A DNA stretch of 11,081 nucleotides from contig DAOUVF010000052.1 in the NCBI GenBank assembly GCA_030667765.1, forward strand, positions 1-11,081, given 5' to 3'. Positions within the stretch are counted from its first letter, which is position 1. Each line of letters opens with the position of its first letter. The notes under the pieces were generated by a model, which did no database searches, was not told the origin of the DNA, and saw nothing but the letters and a program-made list of their open reading frames with translations. Shown in pieces: positions 1 through 6,348 of the stretch. A program made the position numbers and the translations under genes. The stretch comes from Bacteroides sp. Lineage in GTDB: Bacteria; Bacteroidota; Bacteroidia; Bacteroidales; SM23-62.

Positions 1-194
1 ACCCAGGCGCCACGTCCCCCCATGAGGAAGGCATCCTTGCCATCAATGCTTGAGTATCTGATATCAAGAGCGCCATATCCACCATGCGAGATATGTTTGT
101 CGCCAAAAAGGGTTTTGAATTCTCCATTTTCTTCCTGTGCATTCAGCATTGGCACAGTCAGAGCAATACAAAGTAGGGTAATGATCTTTTTCAT
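1..194 (-). CDS. Secreted or outer-membrane protein of unknown function, partial (N-terminal 64 residues)
   Basis: The ATG at 194 opens a frame that stays open to the left edge, so only the first 64 residues are visible and the 3' end is missing. Residues 1-19 form a clear Sec signal peptide: Lys-Lys, then a hydrophobic stretch (IITLLCIALTVPML), then Asn-Ala before Gln20, the usual Bacteroidota cleavage context. The mature part begins acidic and becomes glycine- and aromatic-rich (HGGYGALDIRYSS, MGGRGAW), which resembles the first strands of a small beta-barrel or beta-sandwich envelope protein. The start is only 11 nt downstream of the stop of the preceding gene, so it is probably the last visible gene of the operon led by the ECF sigma factor. 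I do not recognise a named family, and function is unknown. That a gene exists is well supported by the signal peptide and spacing; an outer-membrane location is inference. Confidence 0.75.
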   Translation of the reverse strand, partial: MKKIITLLCIALTVPMLNAQEENGEFKTLFGDKHISHGGYGALDIRYSSIDGKDAFLMGGRGAW

Positions 195-205
195 GATTAT
201 CTAGT

Positions 206-700
206 TTAAAATGTATACTTCAAAGTAAATGCAACATCCCATACACTCATCCGGAAATACTGATACAGTGACATCTCGATAAAGGGTTTATAATCGAGGC
301 CGACCTGTACCGGGATCCCCGGGAACTGGTATTCAATCCCCAGGTAACCGTCCATCCCTATCAGGGGGGAAAATTTCTTTTTCGGGTAATGGAAATGCCT
401 GTTAAAAAAGGTATATGTATGGCTGTGGGTAAATCCAATATGGCCTCCATAGCCATAAGTGATGAAAAATCCATCGGATACCTGCCACATGGTGGGCCTG
501 AAATGCTCACGAAGGATGGTGAACTGCAAACCGTCCTGGCGGAAGCTCAATAATCCCTCGTAAGCCAGCTCAGGGTTCAGGTACTGCCGGTAGGTCACGC
601 CGGAAGTGAGTCCCCCTCTGATCCCGACCGACCTGGAAAAATCCTGTCCTGCGACCTGGATGGATAGAAAAATAAGTAAGGTAGTGATTAGGTGTTTCAC
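206..700 (-). CDS. Small barrel-like envelope protein with signal peptide
   Basis: The frame encodes 164 residues from a GTG at 700. Residues 1-19 (MKHLITTLLIFLSIQVAGQ) are a signal peptide with cleavage expected before Gln19 or Asp20. The mature protein alternates aromatic and glycine-rich strands (GIRGGLTSGVTYRQYL, GYGGHIGFTHSH, GMDGYLGIEYQF, VGLDYKPF) and ends in KYTF, with the C-terminal Phe typical of outer-membrane beta-barrels. Related short proteins of this pattern are common in Bacteroidota and usually annotated hypothetical; no enzymatic motif is visible. An ATG at 748 is in frame, but it would overlap the previous gene and put 16 polar residues before the signal peptide, whereas GTG 700 starts right at the signal peptide and leaves a 20-nt gap after the upstream stop. 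It sits between the DUF4097-like gene and another secreted protein in the sigma-factor operon, which suggests an envelope role. Function is not known. Confidence 0.8.
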   Translation of the reverse strand: MKHLITTLLIFLSIQVAGQDFSRSVGIRGGLTSGVTYRQYLNPELAYEGLLSFRQDGLQFTILREHFRPTMWQVSDGFFITYGYGGHIGFTHSHTYTFFNRHFHYPKKKFSPLIGMDGYLGIEYQFPGIPVQVGLDYKPFIEMSLYQYFRMSVWDVAFTLKYTF

Positions 701-720
701 TGGTTTAAATTTATTGAATC

Positions 721-1821
721 CTATCTTATCTGTATGTCTATTATACATTTCTTTGGGGCTTTGATCTTCACCTGTGAGCTGGCATTCGGATAGGGACCCA
801 CCCTGCCCTTCAGGTGGACGGCCTCGATTTCCTGGTCAATGACCTCCAACTGGCCATATTCATCAGGTATTTGCAGTACTGCATCTTCATGCTTGAGCAC
901 TTCCAGCTGGTAACTGGCCTGCCTGCTGAAAACCATGCGCAAATCAGCGTTTTCAGTATTGACATTGATAAAAGAAAATCCGTTGGATATGGAATCTACC
1001 TTCAATGCGCCGTATTTGAGATTATAATTGATCTCCTCGTTCAGCCTGTAGAGCCGGATGTCAGAGAACCAGCTTTCACCGGACAGGTTGTCAACACGGC
1101 TGACCGTAAACTTATCCCTGCGGGAGATGGTTTTCACTATACCGGCTTCATGGATCCTGATCTTTGAGGATTTGCTTTCAATATTCAACTGTTTTACTTT
1201 CCGGATTTCTATATCGGCGTAGGCAATGTTCAGTTTGGCATTGTTTAATTCATTGATGATCCCGTTGCCGAAGTTCAGGCTGATATTTGATTCCCCTTTC
1301 AGGCTGTTTGCTTTGATATCTCCATTTGACAGGTTCACACTGACACTGCCCTTCATATCATCAATATAGATATCCCCGTATTTGTTTGAGATCGTAATAT
1401 TCATGCCGGGGGGCACATGTACTCTATAATCGATCTTCACCTGGTTCTTGGAGGGGATTATTTCCTTAAGATCGGAGAAGAAACTGCCTCCCCTGCCTCC
1501 AAAATCTGTACGGGCTGTGATATAATACCTGGTGTCGGTAAATTCAAAATCTACACTCCTTTTAAGCTTTTCAAGTTTTGAGCTACTGCTCGATTTGATG
1601 AACAGATCTATTTCTATATGCACAGAGTCATTTTTCCAGGGAACAACATGGACTGTCCCGTACTTATTTGTCAGATCCAGTCTTGTTTCCGCATTGGCCG
1701 GGAACGACCGTACAATTTTCTGCCTGTCCGTGTAGGTCTGCGCCCCGACACCTGGCGCGACTACGGAAAGGGTTGCAGCAAGTAAAATATACCTGCTAAA
1801 TTTCAATTGCAGCCTTTTCAT
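721..1821 (-). CDS. Secreted DUF4097-like beta-strand repeat protein
   Basis: From ATG 1821 the product is 366 residues. Residues 1-27 are a signal peptide (Lys/Arg-rich start, hydrophobic ILLAATLSVVAPGVGA, then Gln28). The mature protein is nearly all short beta-strands, with recurring NKYG/NGDI-type turns at about 52-55 (NKYG), 146-150 (NKYGD), 166-169 (NGDI), 184-187 (FGNG) and 269-271 (KYG). This periodicity is characteristic of the DUF4097 / putative auto-transporter adhesin head group, a right-handed beta-helix-like fold. Such proteins are frequent partners of ECF sigma/anti-sigma pairs in Bacteroidota; their molecular function is mostly unknown. The frame extends upstream to an ATG at 1869, but that adds 16 residues before the signal peptide and lies deep in the preceding gene. 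With ATG 1821 the overlap with the preceding gene is 26 nt, which suggests translational coupling. There is no membrane anchor or lipobox, so it should be periplasmic or surface-associated. Confidence 0.83.
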   Translation of the reverse strand: MKRLQLKFSRYILLAATLSVVAPGVGAQTYTDRQKIVRSFPANAETRLDLTNKYGTVHVVPWKNDSVHIEIDLFIKSSSSSKLEKLKRSVDFEFTDTRYYITARTDFGGRGGSFFSDLKEIIPSKNQVKIDYRVHVPPGMNITISNKYGDIYIDDMKGSVSVNLSNGDIKANSLKGESNISLNFGNGIINELNNAKLNIAYADIEIRKVKQLNIESKSSKIRIHEAGIVKTISRRDKFTVSRVDNLSGESWFSDIRLYRLNEEINYNLKYGALKVDSISNGFSFINVNTENADLRMVFSRQASYQLEVLKHEDAVLQIPDEYGQLEVIDQEIEAVHLKGRVGPYPNASSQVKIKAPKKCIIDIQIR

Positions 1822-2362
1822 CTTCGTTGTTTTTAGAGGATTCATCCATGTATTCCAGCAGATCTTCAAGGATCTGTATCTTCAGGATATAATTCTGGAT
1901 CATTGCTTCTATTACCTCGTCGTTAGCTATATTGTCACGCAGGTCATTCTGAAGTTCGCCATATATACTGTCGAGTTCAGAGAGATCCTGCTGCAGTGAT
2001 TCGCCCAGTTCAGGATTTTGCTCGAGCAGGGGTTCAATCTGGCTGATCTTGTCGTTCAGCAGACTGGTGTAATAGATCTCGGCTTCCTGTAATTCAGGAA
2101 TATTATTTATCATTTCATTTGCTTCCTGGCCAGCCATCATGGCTTTGCGCTGATGCAGGTATTCCTGTATCCCGAAAGAAGCGCCAAAGATCAGGATGAC
2201 CGCTGCAGCTCTCCACATTACGCCTTTCCATCCGATCCGGAATGTCTTTTTGCCCTGGATATTGGTTTCAATACCTGCCCAGAGCTTTTCATCCGGTTCA
2301 TAAAGATCAAATTGATCCCTGTTATCACTGATGAATTGTTCTAACCTGTCTTTCATCATCAT
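1796..2362 (-). CDS. Probable anti-sigma factor, single-pass inner-membrane protein
   Basis: The 188-residue product has three parts. Residues 1-48 are a cytoplasmic, charged helical segment with the EPDEKLW pattern common at the start of Bacteroidota anti-sigma-like proteins. Residues about 49-68 are a single transmembrane helix (MWRAAAVILIFGASFGIQ). Residues 70-188 are a periplasmic, strongly acidic helical or coiled-coil region (LLNDKISQIEPLL, QQDLSELDSIYGELQNDL, YILKIQILEDLLEYM). There is no FecR C-terminal domain, so this is not a TonB-signalling regulator of the FecI/FecR type. The gene overlaps the end of the sigma-factor gene by 32-38 nt depending on which of three consecutive ATGs (2362, 2359, 2356) is used, a layout typical of co-translated sigma/anti-sigma pairs. 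Sequestration of the sigma factor at the membrane is inferred from position and topology; no conserved anti-sigma zinc motif (HxxxCxxC) is present. Confidence 0.78.
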   Translation of the reverse strand: MMMKDRLEQFISDNRDQFDLYEPDEKLWAGIETNIQGKKTFRIGWKGVMWRAAAVILIFGASFGIQEYLHQRKAMMAGQEANEMINNIPELQEAEIYYTSLLNDKISQIEPLLEQNPELGESLQQDLSELDSIYGELQNDLRDNIANDEVIEAMIQNYILKIQILEDLLEYMDESSKNNEDEKAAIEI

Positions 2363-2903
2363 TGTTTTTTAATAATTCTTTGATTTTCTGTTTTGCCCTC
2401 AGGTACTGGCTTTTAGAGGTTGATTCAGAGATATTCATGATCTGTGATATCTCCCCATGGTCATAACCCTCCAGGGCGTACAAACTAAAGATCACCCGGT
2501 AACCATCCGGTAATTTTCTCACCGCAAGGCGAATGCGCTGAACATCCATGTCAATGCCGCTGTAATCAACCTCTTCATCCCCTGTATCCTGTTCTACAGG
2601 TTGATCCGGGAACACCAGGTCAACTTTTTTCTTATTGATCGCATTGATGCACTTATTGATCACTATCCTTTTCAGCCAGGCTCCAAATGATGATTCATAT
2701 CTGAATGAGTTGAGTTTCATAAATGCATCTGTAAACGATTCCTGTAATAAATCTTCTGCTTCTTCTATACTGTTTAACATGCGGACACAAATATTGAACA
2801 TGGCTTTGGAATACAGCTTATACAACTGAAACTGAGCCCTGGGATTTCCCTCCTTACTTAGTTCGATGATTTCCCTGTGTATGTCCTGGTAAGCCGCCGC
2901 CAA
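2325..2903 (-). CDS. ECF-family RNA polymerase sigma factor
   Basis: The 192-residue product is a sigma-70 family ECF factor. Region 2 spans about residues 25-95, with the core-binding EEAEDLLQESF (47-57) and the -10-recognition segment FRYESSFGAWLKRIVINKCIN (67-87). Region 4 spans about 120-180, with LPDGYRVIFSLYALEGYDHGEIS followed by the helix-turn-helix SQIMNISESTSKSQYLRAKQKI. Length and layout match typical ECF proteins without extra domains. The start is TTG at 2903: an in-frame TAA lies at 2910-2912, and the first internal Met (residue 35) would remove part of region 2, so a non-ATG start is needed. The next gene, probably its anti-sigma factor, overlaps its 3' end. It should direct RNA polymerase to its own operon and perhaps other envelope genes; the inducing signal cannot be told from sequence. 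Confidence 0.93.
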   Translation of the reverse strand: MAAAYQDIHREIIELSKEGNPRAQFQLYKLYSKAMFNICVRMLNSIEEAEDLLQESFTDAFMKLNSFRYESSFGAWLKRIVINKCINAINKKKVDLVFPDQPVEQDTGDEEVDYSGIDMDVQRIRLAVRKLPDGYRVIFSLYALEGYDHGEISQIMNISESTSKSQYLRAKQKIKELLKNNDDERQVRTIHQ

Positions 2904-2952
2904 TTTTACTTATGTGTTTCTGTTTTAAAAGGACAGAGAAAAAAGATTGCAG

Positions 2953-2968
2953 TTGCACGAGGGTGCAA
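2953..2968. repeat. Perfect inverted repeat TTGCAC-N4-GTGCAA upstream of the sigma-factor gene
   Basis: The two 6-bp arms TTGCAC (2953-2958) and GTGCAA (2963-2968) flank GAGG. The repeat lies in the 114-bp gap between lnt and the sigma-factor gene and overlaps the best -7-like element for the sigma operon (minus strand GATATTTG, 2966-2973). That position suits an operator or a hairpin at the 5' end of the transcript. A weaker alternative is a terminator for lnt, since a run of six T follows on the minus strand, but eight bases after the stem. Confidence 0.4.
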
Positions 2969-2973
2969 ATATC
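2966..2973 (-). promoter_or_regulatory. Candidate -7 element for the sigma-factor operon
   Basis: Minus-strand GATATTTG matches seven of eight positions of the Bacteroidota -7 consensus TAnnTTTG. It is about 63 nt upstream of the TTG start. I see no convincing -33 TTTG at the right distance. The promoter could equally be an ECF-type promoter recognised by the encoded factor, whose consensus I cannot infer. Confidence 0.25.
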
Positions 2974-3017
2974 TGATATGGAAATTACATTAATTGAGAC
3001 GGAAAAGCAAAATGGGG

Positions 3018-4628
3018 CTATTTCTTCCTGGAAATCAGGATGCTGGTGATAGTGTAGAGGACGATTAACAAGGAGAAGAAATAGGCGATCCGGGCGATAT
3101 AATCACCATGCCGGGTATAGAATGTGAGTTTGTCATTGACATTCAACTCACCCCTGAGGGCATCAGGTTCCCAGTAGTTGGTACGCTGGAGGACCTGGCC
3201 TTTTTGATCGATCAGGGAAGAAATGCCTGTATTGGCAGAACGGGCAACACTTCGGCGGGTTTCAATGGCCCTGATCCGGGAATAACTCTGATGCTGCCTG
3301 TGGCCAGGGGTATCTCCCCACCATCCGTCATTGGTAATGACAAATATGAATCCTGCATCTTCCTTGAGGTAATCTGTGATAAACTCTCCAAAGATTGATT
3401 CATAGCAGATCACCGGGGCAATACCGGTTGAGTCATCACGGGAATAAAGGTTCTCCCTGAACTCCTGGTAACCATTGCTGCGGAAAGTTCCGCCCAGCTT
3501 CACTGTCAATTTCCGCAGGAAACCCAGGTACTCGGGATAGGGCATTGTTTCCACCCCGATCACAAGCTTGGATTTAATATATACCTGCTCAACCATAGAA
3601 GTGTCTATCTGGGCAGCTGCATTGTACATGTCATACCAGTCGTCTGATCCTGGGAACTGGCGGGCAGTTCTGCTCCTCTCCTGCCCTGCAGGATACAGTT
3701 TATAGTAGGTGAGTCCCACAATAAAATGTGATGCCGGATATTTTACCCGGACAAAATCGTACACCGATTGCATACTCTGGTTTGAATACAGGTTCTCTTC
3801 CCAGATGTTGTCATTGATAAATGTTTCCGGGGCCACGAAGTAATCTGTTCCCGGGGTGCCCAGCGAGTCTGCCTGGCGCAGCAGGATTTCCATCTGCCTT
3901 TCCATTTCCATTCCCCCGAATTTTGCTCCATATGGATCTATATTTGGTTGCAATACCACGATCTCCTTCGGATCATGTTTTTCCTTGTATGTGCTGAAAC
4001 GGATCAGGGAAAAAATAAGGGGGATCAGGATAACGCTGATCAGTATGGAGGTCTGGATGATCTTATTTTTAAGTGTCCTGTAATGAATAAAATGCTTTAT
4101 AAGATTAAAAGCCAGTATATTAACGAGCAATACCCAGAAAGTACCACCGAAGGTACCTGTATATTCATACCACTGAATGAAAAGTATATCATTGGCGAAA
4201 CCATTCCCCAGGTTAAGCCAGGGCCAGTTGATCTCCCCGTTCATATAGAAATGTTCATACACAAGCCAGAATGCGATGATAGCAAAATTGCCGGTACCGC
4301 TGCTGGTATTTCTCCGGGTGATGTGGGCCAGCCAGAAGATAAGGGACATCAGTGTGGAATTAATCATCACCGCAAGAAACATTCCCGCTATGGTTGCATT
4401 CCAGAGCCACCATGTAGCACATATATTCCAAATAAAGAAAGTAATAAATGCATACAGGAATGACTTATGAGGCCTGTGTTCTGATTTGTTCTCATACAGG
4501 AAATCTTCGACGAATAACAGCGGGATAAAGGCAAGTAACAGGATCAGTCCCGTTCCGAATCCATACCAGGCCGGTGTCAGCAGCAGACCACTAAGGATGG
4601 AAAGGGATAGGAGGCGTGATTTTGTCAT
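3018..4628 (-). CDS. lnt: Apolipoprotein N-acyltransferase
   Basis: Lnt transfers a fatty acyl chain from a phospholipid to the free amino group of the lipid-modified N-terminal cysteine of apolipoproteins, at the periplasmic face of the inner membrane. The 536-residue product has the family layout: hydrophobic helices over about residues 5-210, a periplasmic nitrilase-like domain over about 222-500, and a final membrane helix at about 512-531. The catalytic triad is visible as Glu268 (FVAPETF), Lys352 (YIKSKLV) and Cys408 (VICYESIFGE), with the further conserved Glu360 (GVETMPYP). NDGWWG at 433-438 and RAIETRRSVARSANTG at 453-468 are also typical. It starts 16 nt after the stop of the EamA transporter gene and is probably its operon partner. 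Length and motifs are complete, so it should be active. Confidence 0.95.
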   Translation of the reverse strand: MTKSRLLSLSILSGLLLTPAWYGFGTGLILLLAFIPLLFVEDFLYENKSEHRPHKSFLYAFITFFIWNICATWWLWNATIAGMFLAVMINSTLMSLIFWLAHITRRNTSSGTGNFAIIAFWLVYEHFYMNGEINWPWLNLGNGFANDILFIQWYEYTGTFGGTFWVLLVNILAFNLIKHFIHYRTLKNKIIQTSILISVILIPLIFSLIRFSTYKEKHDPKEIVVLQPNIDPYGAKFGGMEMERQMEILLRQADSLGTPGTDYFVAPETFINDNIWEENLYSNQSMQSVYDFVRVKYPASHFIVGLTYYKLYPAGQERSRTARQFPGSDDWYDMYNAAAQIDTSMVEQVYIKSKLVIGVETMPYPEYLGFLRKLTVKLGGTFRSNGYQEFRENLYSRDDSTGIAPVICYESIFGEFITDYLKEDAGFIFVITNDGWWGDTPGHRQHQSYSRIRAIETRRSVARSANTGISSLIDQKGQVLQRTNYWEPDALRGELNVNDKLTFYTRHGDYIARIAYFFSLLIVLYTITSILISRKK

Positions 4629-4644
4629 TTGGTCGGTAAAGATA

Positions 4645-5529
4645 TTATTTATTTACAAGGTATACTCCGAAGAGGATAACAGCAATCCAGAAGAACTGCA
4701 TAAGCCGTATGCTCTCCCCGTCCAGGATGCCCCACATAATGGCAAAAAGCGGAATGATATAGGTGACCGAGGCTGCAAACAGGGTGGTGGTATATTTGAT
4801 CAGGTGATTAAAGATCAACACGGCTATAACGGAACTGAACAGGGCAAGGATAGCAATATAAGCGAGATTCAACAAGTAGTCAGGTGTCTGAGAGGCAGGT
4901 GTAAAATCTGTAAAAAGCAGGTAAATACCTGCGATCGGTCCGGTAAACAGAAATGCCAGGCTTGTTATTTCGAGGCTGGAAAGATCGACAAGTTTAAACT
5001 TGATCTCGTTTACGTTTATTCCGTAACAAATGGTAGCGACAACAATAAAGAGGGCAAATACATTAATGCCTTTTAGTATATTCAGGTCCCCGTTCCACAT
5101 GAGTCCGACAGCACCCGTCAATCCCAGGATAAGCCCGACTATATTCATCCACCTGCCCCTGGTCCTGTATGCCAGGAGTCCCACTACAAGAGTAAACAGC
5201 GGCGTCAGGGAGTTCAGCATGCCGGCCAGAGAGCTGTCGATCCTGGTTTGGGCTTTTGTGAACAGAAAGGCCGGGATGGCAAAGCCTATGATACTTACAA
5301 TGATGAGGGATTGAATATTATCCCTCCGGATCACCTTGATGTTTTTGATGGTAACGGGAAGCAAAAATACAAAACTGAAAAAGATCCTGAATGCAGCAAC
5401 CTGCGTATGGCTGTATGATTCCAGCCCCTTTTTCATCAGGATGAAGGAAGTACCCCAGATCAAAGAGAGAAATAACAAAATAGCCCACTGCCAGGACTTA
5501 TTTTCAAGCTGTATCTTCTGTAGTCTCAT
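4645..5529 (-). CDS. EamA-family (DMT superfamily) transporter
   Basis: The 294-residue product has about ten hydrophobic helices arranged as two EamA repeats: roughly residues 14-143 (opening LLFLSLIWGTSFILMKKGLESY) and 158-293 (LFIVVATICYGINVN to ILFGVYLVNK). WGTSF followed by a charged loop, and the run SLAGMLNSLTPLFTLVVGLLAYRTRG at the end of the first half, are typical of this family. Members move amino acids, nucleobases or other small metabolites across the inner membrane, usually outward, but substrate cannot be predicted. It is the first gene of a two-gene unit with lnt. The link to lipoprotein maturation is probably only co-transcription. The ATG at 5529 immediately precedes MRLQKIQ and lies 20 nt from a good -7 element. 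Confidence 0.9.
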   Translation of the reverse strand: MRLQKIQLENKSWQWAILLFLSLIWGTSFILMKKGLESYSHTQVAAFRIFFSFVFLLPVTIKNIKVIRRDNIQSLIIVSIIGFAIPAFLFTKAQTRIDSSLAGMLNSLTPLFTLVVGLLAYRTRGRWMNIVGLILGLTGAVGLMWNGDLNILKGINVFALFIVVATICYGINVNEIKFKLVDLSSLEITSLAFLFTGPIAGIYLLFTDFTPASQTPDYLLNLAYIAILALFSSVIAVLIFNHLIKYTTTLFAASVTYIIPLFAIMWGILDGESIRLMQFFWIAVILFGVYLVNK

Positions 5530-5548
5530 CCTGTAATAAAATAGTTTG

Positions 5549-5556
5549 CAAATATA
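5549..5556 (-). promoter_or_regulatory. Candidate -7 promoter element for the EamA-lnt operon
   Basis: Minus-strand TATATTTG matches the Bacteroidota -7 consensus TAnnTTTG at every position. It lies 20 nt upstream of the ATG at 5529, giving a very short leader. No clear -33 TTTG is seen at the expected distance, so this is a partial promoter match. The same octamer occurs upstream of the superoxide dismutase gene. Confidence 0.45.
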
Positions 5557-5650
5557 ACCAAGGTGAAAATCTTAGCATGAAGAAAATCGCATTATTATAG
5601 GATAATTCATAATTTTACGCTGATTACGTTATTACTTGTTCCTCGAAATC

Positions 5651-6280
5651 ATGATCCCTGAGATTTTCATAAAAGGCTTCCTGATCGGATTGCTGGTCTC
5701 TGCTCCACTGGGACCGATAGGGGTTATGTGTATCCAGCGGACATTGAACAGGGGGTATATGTCGGGGTTTGTATCCGGACTCGGAGCAGCTGCGGCGGAT
5801 ATTATTTTTGCCGTCATCGCCGGATTCGGACTGACCATTATCATCAATTTTATCGAAGAAAGACAGATTTATTTTCAGATACTTGGAGGATTGTTCGTAT
5901 TGTATATCGGGCTGCGGATATTCTATACAAATCCGGTAAAGCAGCTAAGACTTCAGCGCCTGAACAAACCCCCCCTTTCACAGGATTTTGCCTCGGTTTT
6001 CCTGCTGACCCTGTCTAATCCTATGGCGATCTTTCTTTTCATTGCCATCATGGCGGCCATAAAAGTGGCCAATGATACCCTGTCAATTTTTGAAATACTG
6101 ACACTGACTGCAGGGATCGCAGGCGGGACAATCCTCTGGTGGTTCATCCTTGCATCCATAGCCAACCGTTTTCGCAAGAGGATCAGGTTGCGAAGCATAT
6201 GGTGGCTGAATAAAATAACCGGTTCGGTGGTGGTACTCTTCGGTATTGTTGTCCTGGCAAGCGTATGGATTTTTAAGTGA
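5651..6280 (+). CDS. LysE-family amino-acid exporter
   Basis: From ATG 5651 the product is 209 residues with about six membrane helices. The N-terminal segment FLIGLLVSAPLGPIGVMCIQRTLNRGYMSGF (10-40), followed by GLGAAAADIIFAVIAGFG, is the LysE/RhtB signature, and LSNPMAIFLF (121-130) matches the conserved Asn-Pro motif opening the second half. Family members export basic or neutral amino acids or related compounds from the cytoplasm; substrate is not predictable here. A TTG at 5636 would add five residues, but the ATG sits directly before the first helix and is preferred. The stop is 68 nt upstream of the acyltransferase start. If the downstream enzyme acylates an amino acid, a functional link is possible but is inference only. 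Confidence 0.9.
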   Translation: MIPEIFIKGFLIGLLVSAPLGPIGVMCIQRTLNRGYMSGFVSGLGAAAADIIFAVIAGFGLTIIINFIEERQIYFQILGGLFVLYIGLRIFYTNPVKQLRLQRLNKPPLSQDFASVFLLTLSNPMAIFLFIAIMAAIKVANDTLSIFEILTLTAGIAGGTILWWFILASIANRFRKRIRLRSIWWLNKITGSVVVLFGIVVLASVWIFK

Positions 6281-6348
6281 GATTTTTAGCGGGACTATTC
6301 ATTTTTAACTTATATTTAACGCAGAAATTACATTGTCTTAACAAAGGC

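Noticed and set aside
814..1167. Plus-strand frame of 117 codons opposite the DUF4097-like gene
   Set aside because: It is antisense to a gene with a clear signal peptide and strand pattern, has no recognisable domain and no upstream signal.
2940..2970. Inverted repeat as a terminator of lnt
   Set aside because: The stem is only 6 bp and the T-run begins eight bases after it, so an operator or leader role is at least as likely.
3948..5076. Long plus-strand open frames (171 and 196 codons) opposite lnt and the EamA transporter gene
   Set aside because: They lie antisense to two genes with full family motifs, and their translations are low-complexity polar sequences without any domain or start signal; they are shadows.
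6277..6348. GTG start overlapping the exporter stop (GTGA) for the acyltransferase
   Set aside because: The 24 added residues are not part of the conserved region; ATG 6349 has a better upstream site. It remains possible but less likely.
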